From Prorocentrum cordatum (lineage: Eukaryota; Sar; Dinophyceae; Prorocentrales; Prorocentraceae), in the NCBI GenBank assembly GCA_963575745.1, contig CAUYUJ010010480.1, positions 270,230-334,229 of the forward strand: a stretch of 64,000 nucleotides of DNA, in the 5' to 3' direction. This document shows positions 63,841 to 64,000 of this stretch, one piece after another. A program made the position numbers and the translations under genes. Numbering within the stretch: the stretch's first letter is position 1; the number at the start of each line of letters is the position of its first letter. Below the pieces are notes generated by a model, which was given only the letters and a program-made list of their open reading frames with translations, had not been told where the DNA came from and did not search any database.

Positions 63841-64000
63841 ACAGACACGGGTTCGAAGGGTGCGGGCTTACAGAAGGCTGGTGGCTCCTTGCCCAGACCT
63901 CCACAACGTGTTGATAAAATCATGGCGGCGGTCATCTCAGTTTTCTGCTCCGGGGGGCCCTCGCTGGGCCCCGTGACCGTTCACAAAAAGGCTCGAGCTG

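Overview
The window looks like a piece of a very large, repeat-choked, GC-rich dinoflagellate nuclear genome. My best guess within the group is a Prorocentrum-like species; this is inference, no database was searched. Reasons: at least one pair of gene fragments needs an intron with a GC donor and AG acceptor flanked by a short direct repeat; a retroelement carries a sequence close to the dinoflagellate spliced leader; and the coding remnants resemble transposon protein families that I recall as abundant in dinoflagellate proteomes. Almost nothing here is an ordinary housekeeping gene. Most long open frames are in-frame translations of simple repeats.

Layout. 1-28 kb is a field of short terminal-inverted-repeat (TIR) elements, microsatellites and minisatellites. 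At least four families recur: (i) a ~155-bp MITE with TIR core GGCCTGTCCCTCTACAGG (about ten copies, whole, partial or split); (ii) elements ending in ACCTAACAGCGA / TCGCTGTTAGGT that carry an internal microsatellite and a 73-bp tandem repeat (5.8, 9.0 and 47.9 kb); (iii) elements ending in CCCAACCA / TGGTTGGG that carry a pyrimidine tract and a 90-bp satellite (6.6 and 56.0 kb); (iv) elements ending in CCCACCAGCCC / GGGCTGGTGGG filled with a degenerate CTTGG-rich repeat (3.4, 11.8 and 24.6 kb).

28.2-54.4 kb is the most interesting part and reads as a nested stack. A MITE (5' part at 28.2 kb, 3' part at 54.4 kb) appears split by a DIRS-like tyrosine-recombinase retroelement with 78-bp direct terminal repeats (28273-28350 and 54103-54180). 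Its order is ORF1, reverse transcriptase, RNase H, tyrosine recombinase, C5-methyltransferase-like domain. Within the recombinase gene it is interrupted from 33.58 to 52.55 kb by three GC-rich GCGCCCGG arrays. A ~12.8-kb candidate DNA transposon (34431-47193, ends CTACTTTGTG / CACAAAGTAG) sits between the first two arrays. It carries a transposase-like gene and four further genes, all on the minus strand. Also inside the interruption are a satellite-bearing TIR element and a second, truncated transposase copy. The retroelement is decayed: several frameshifts, and cysteine where the recombinase tyrosine is expected.

54.4-64 kb returns to satellites, long GAT and GGA tracts and MITEs. The only good host-gene candidate is at 58.65-59.27 kb: a two-transmembrane protein with a four-cysteine extracellular loop, wedged between a CTC tract and a GAT tract. 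I see no rRNA, tRNA, CRISPR or bacterial-type operon.
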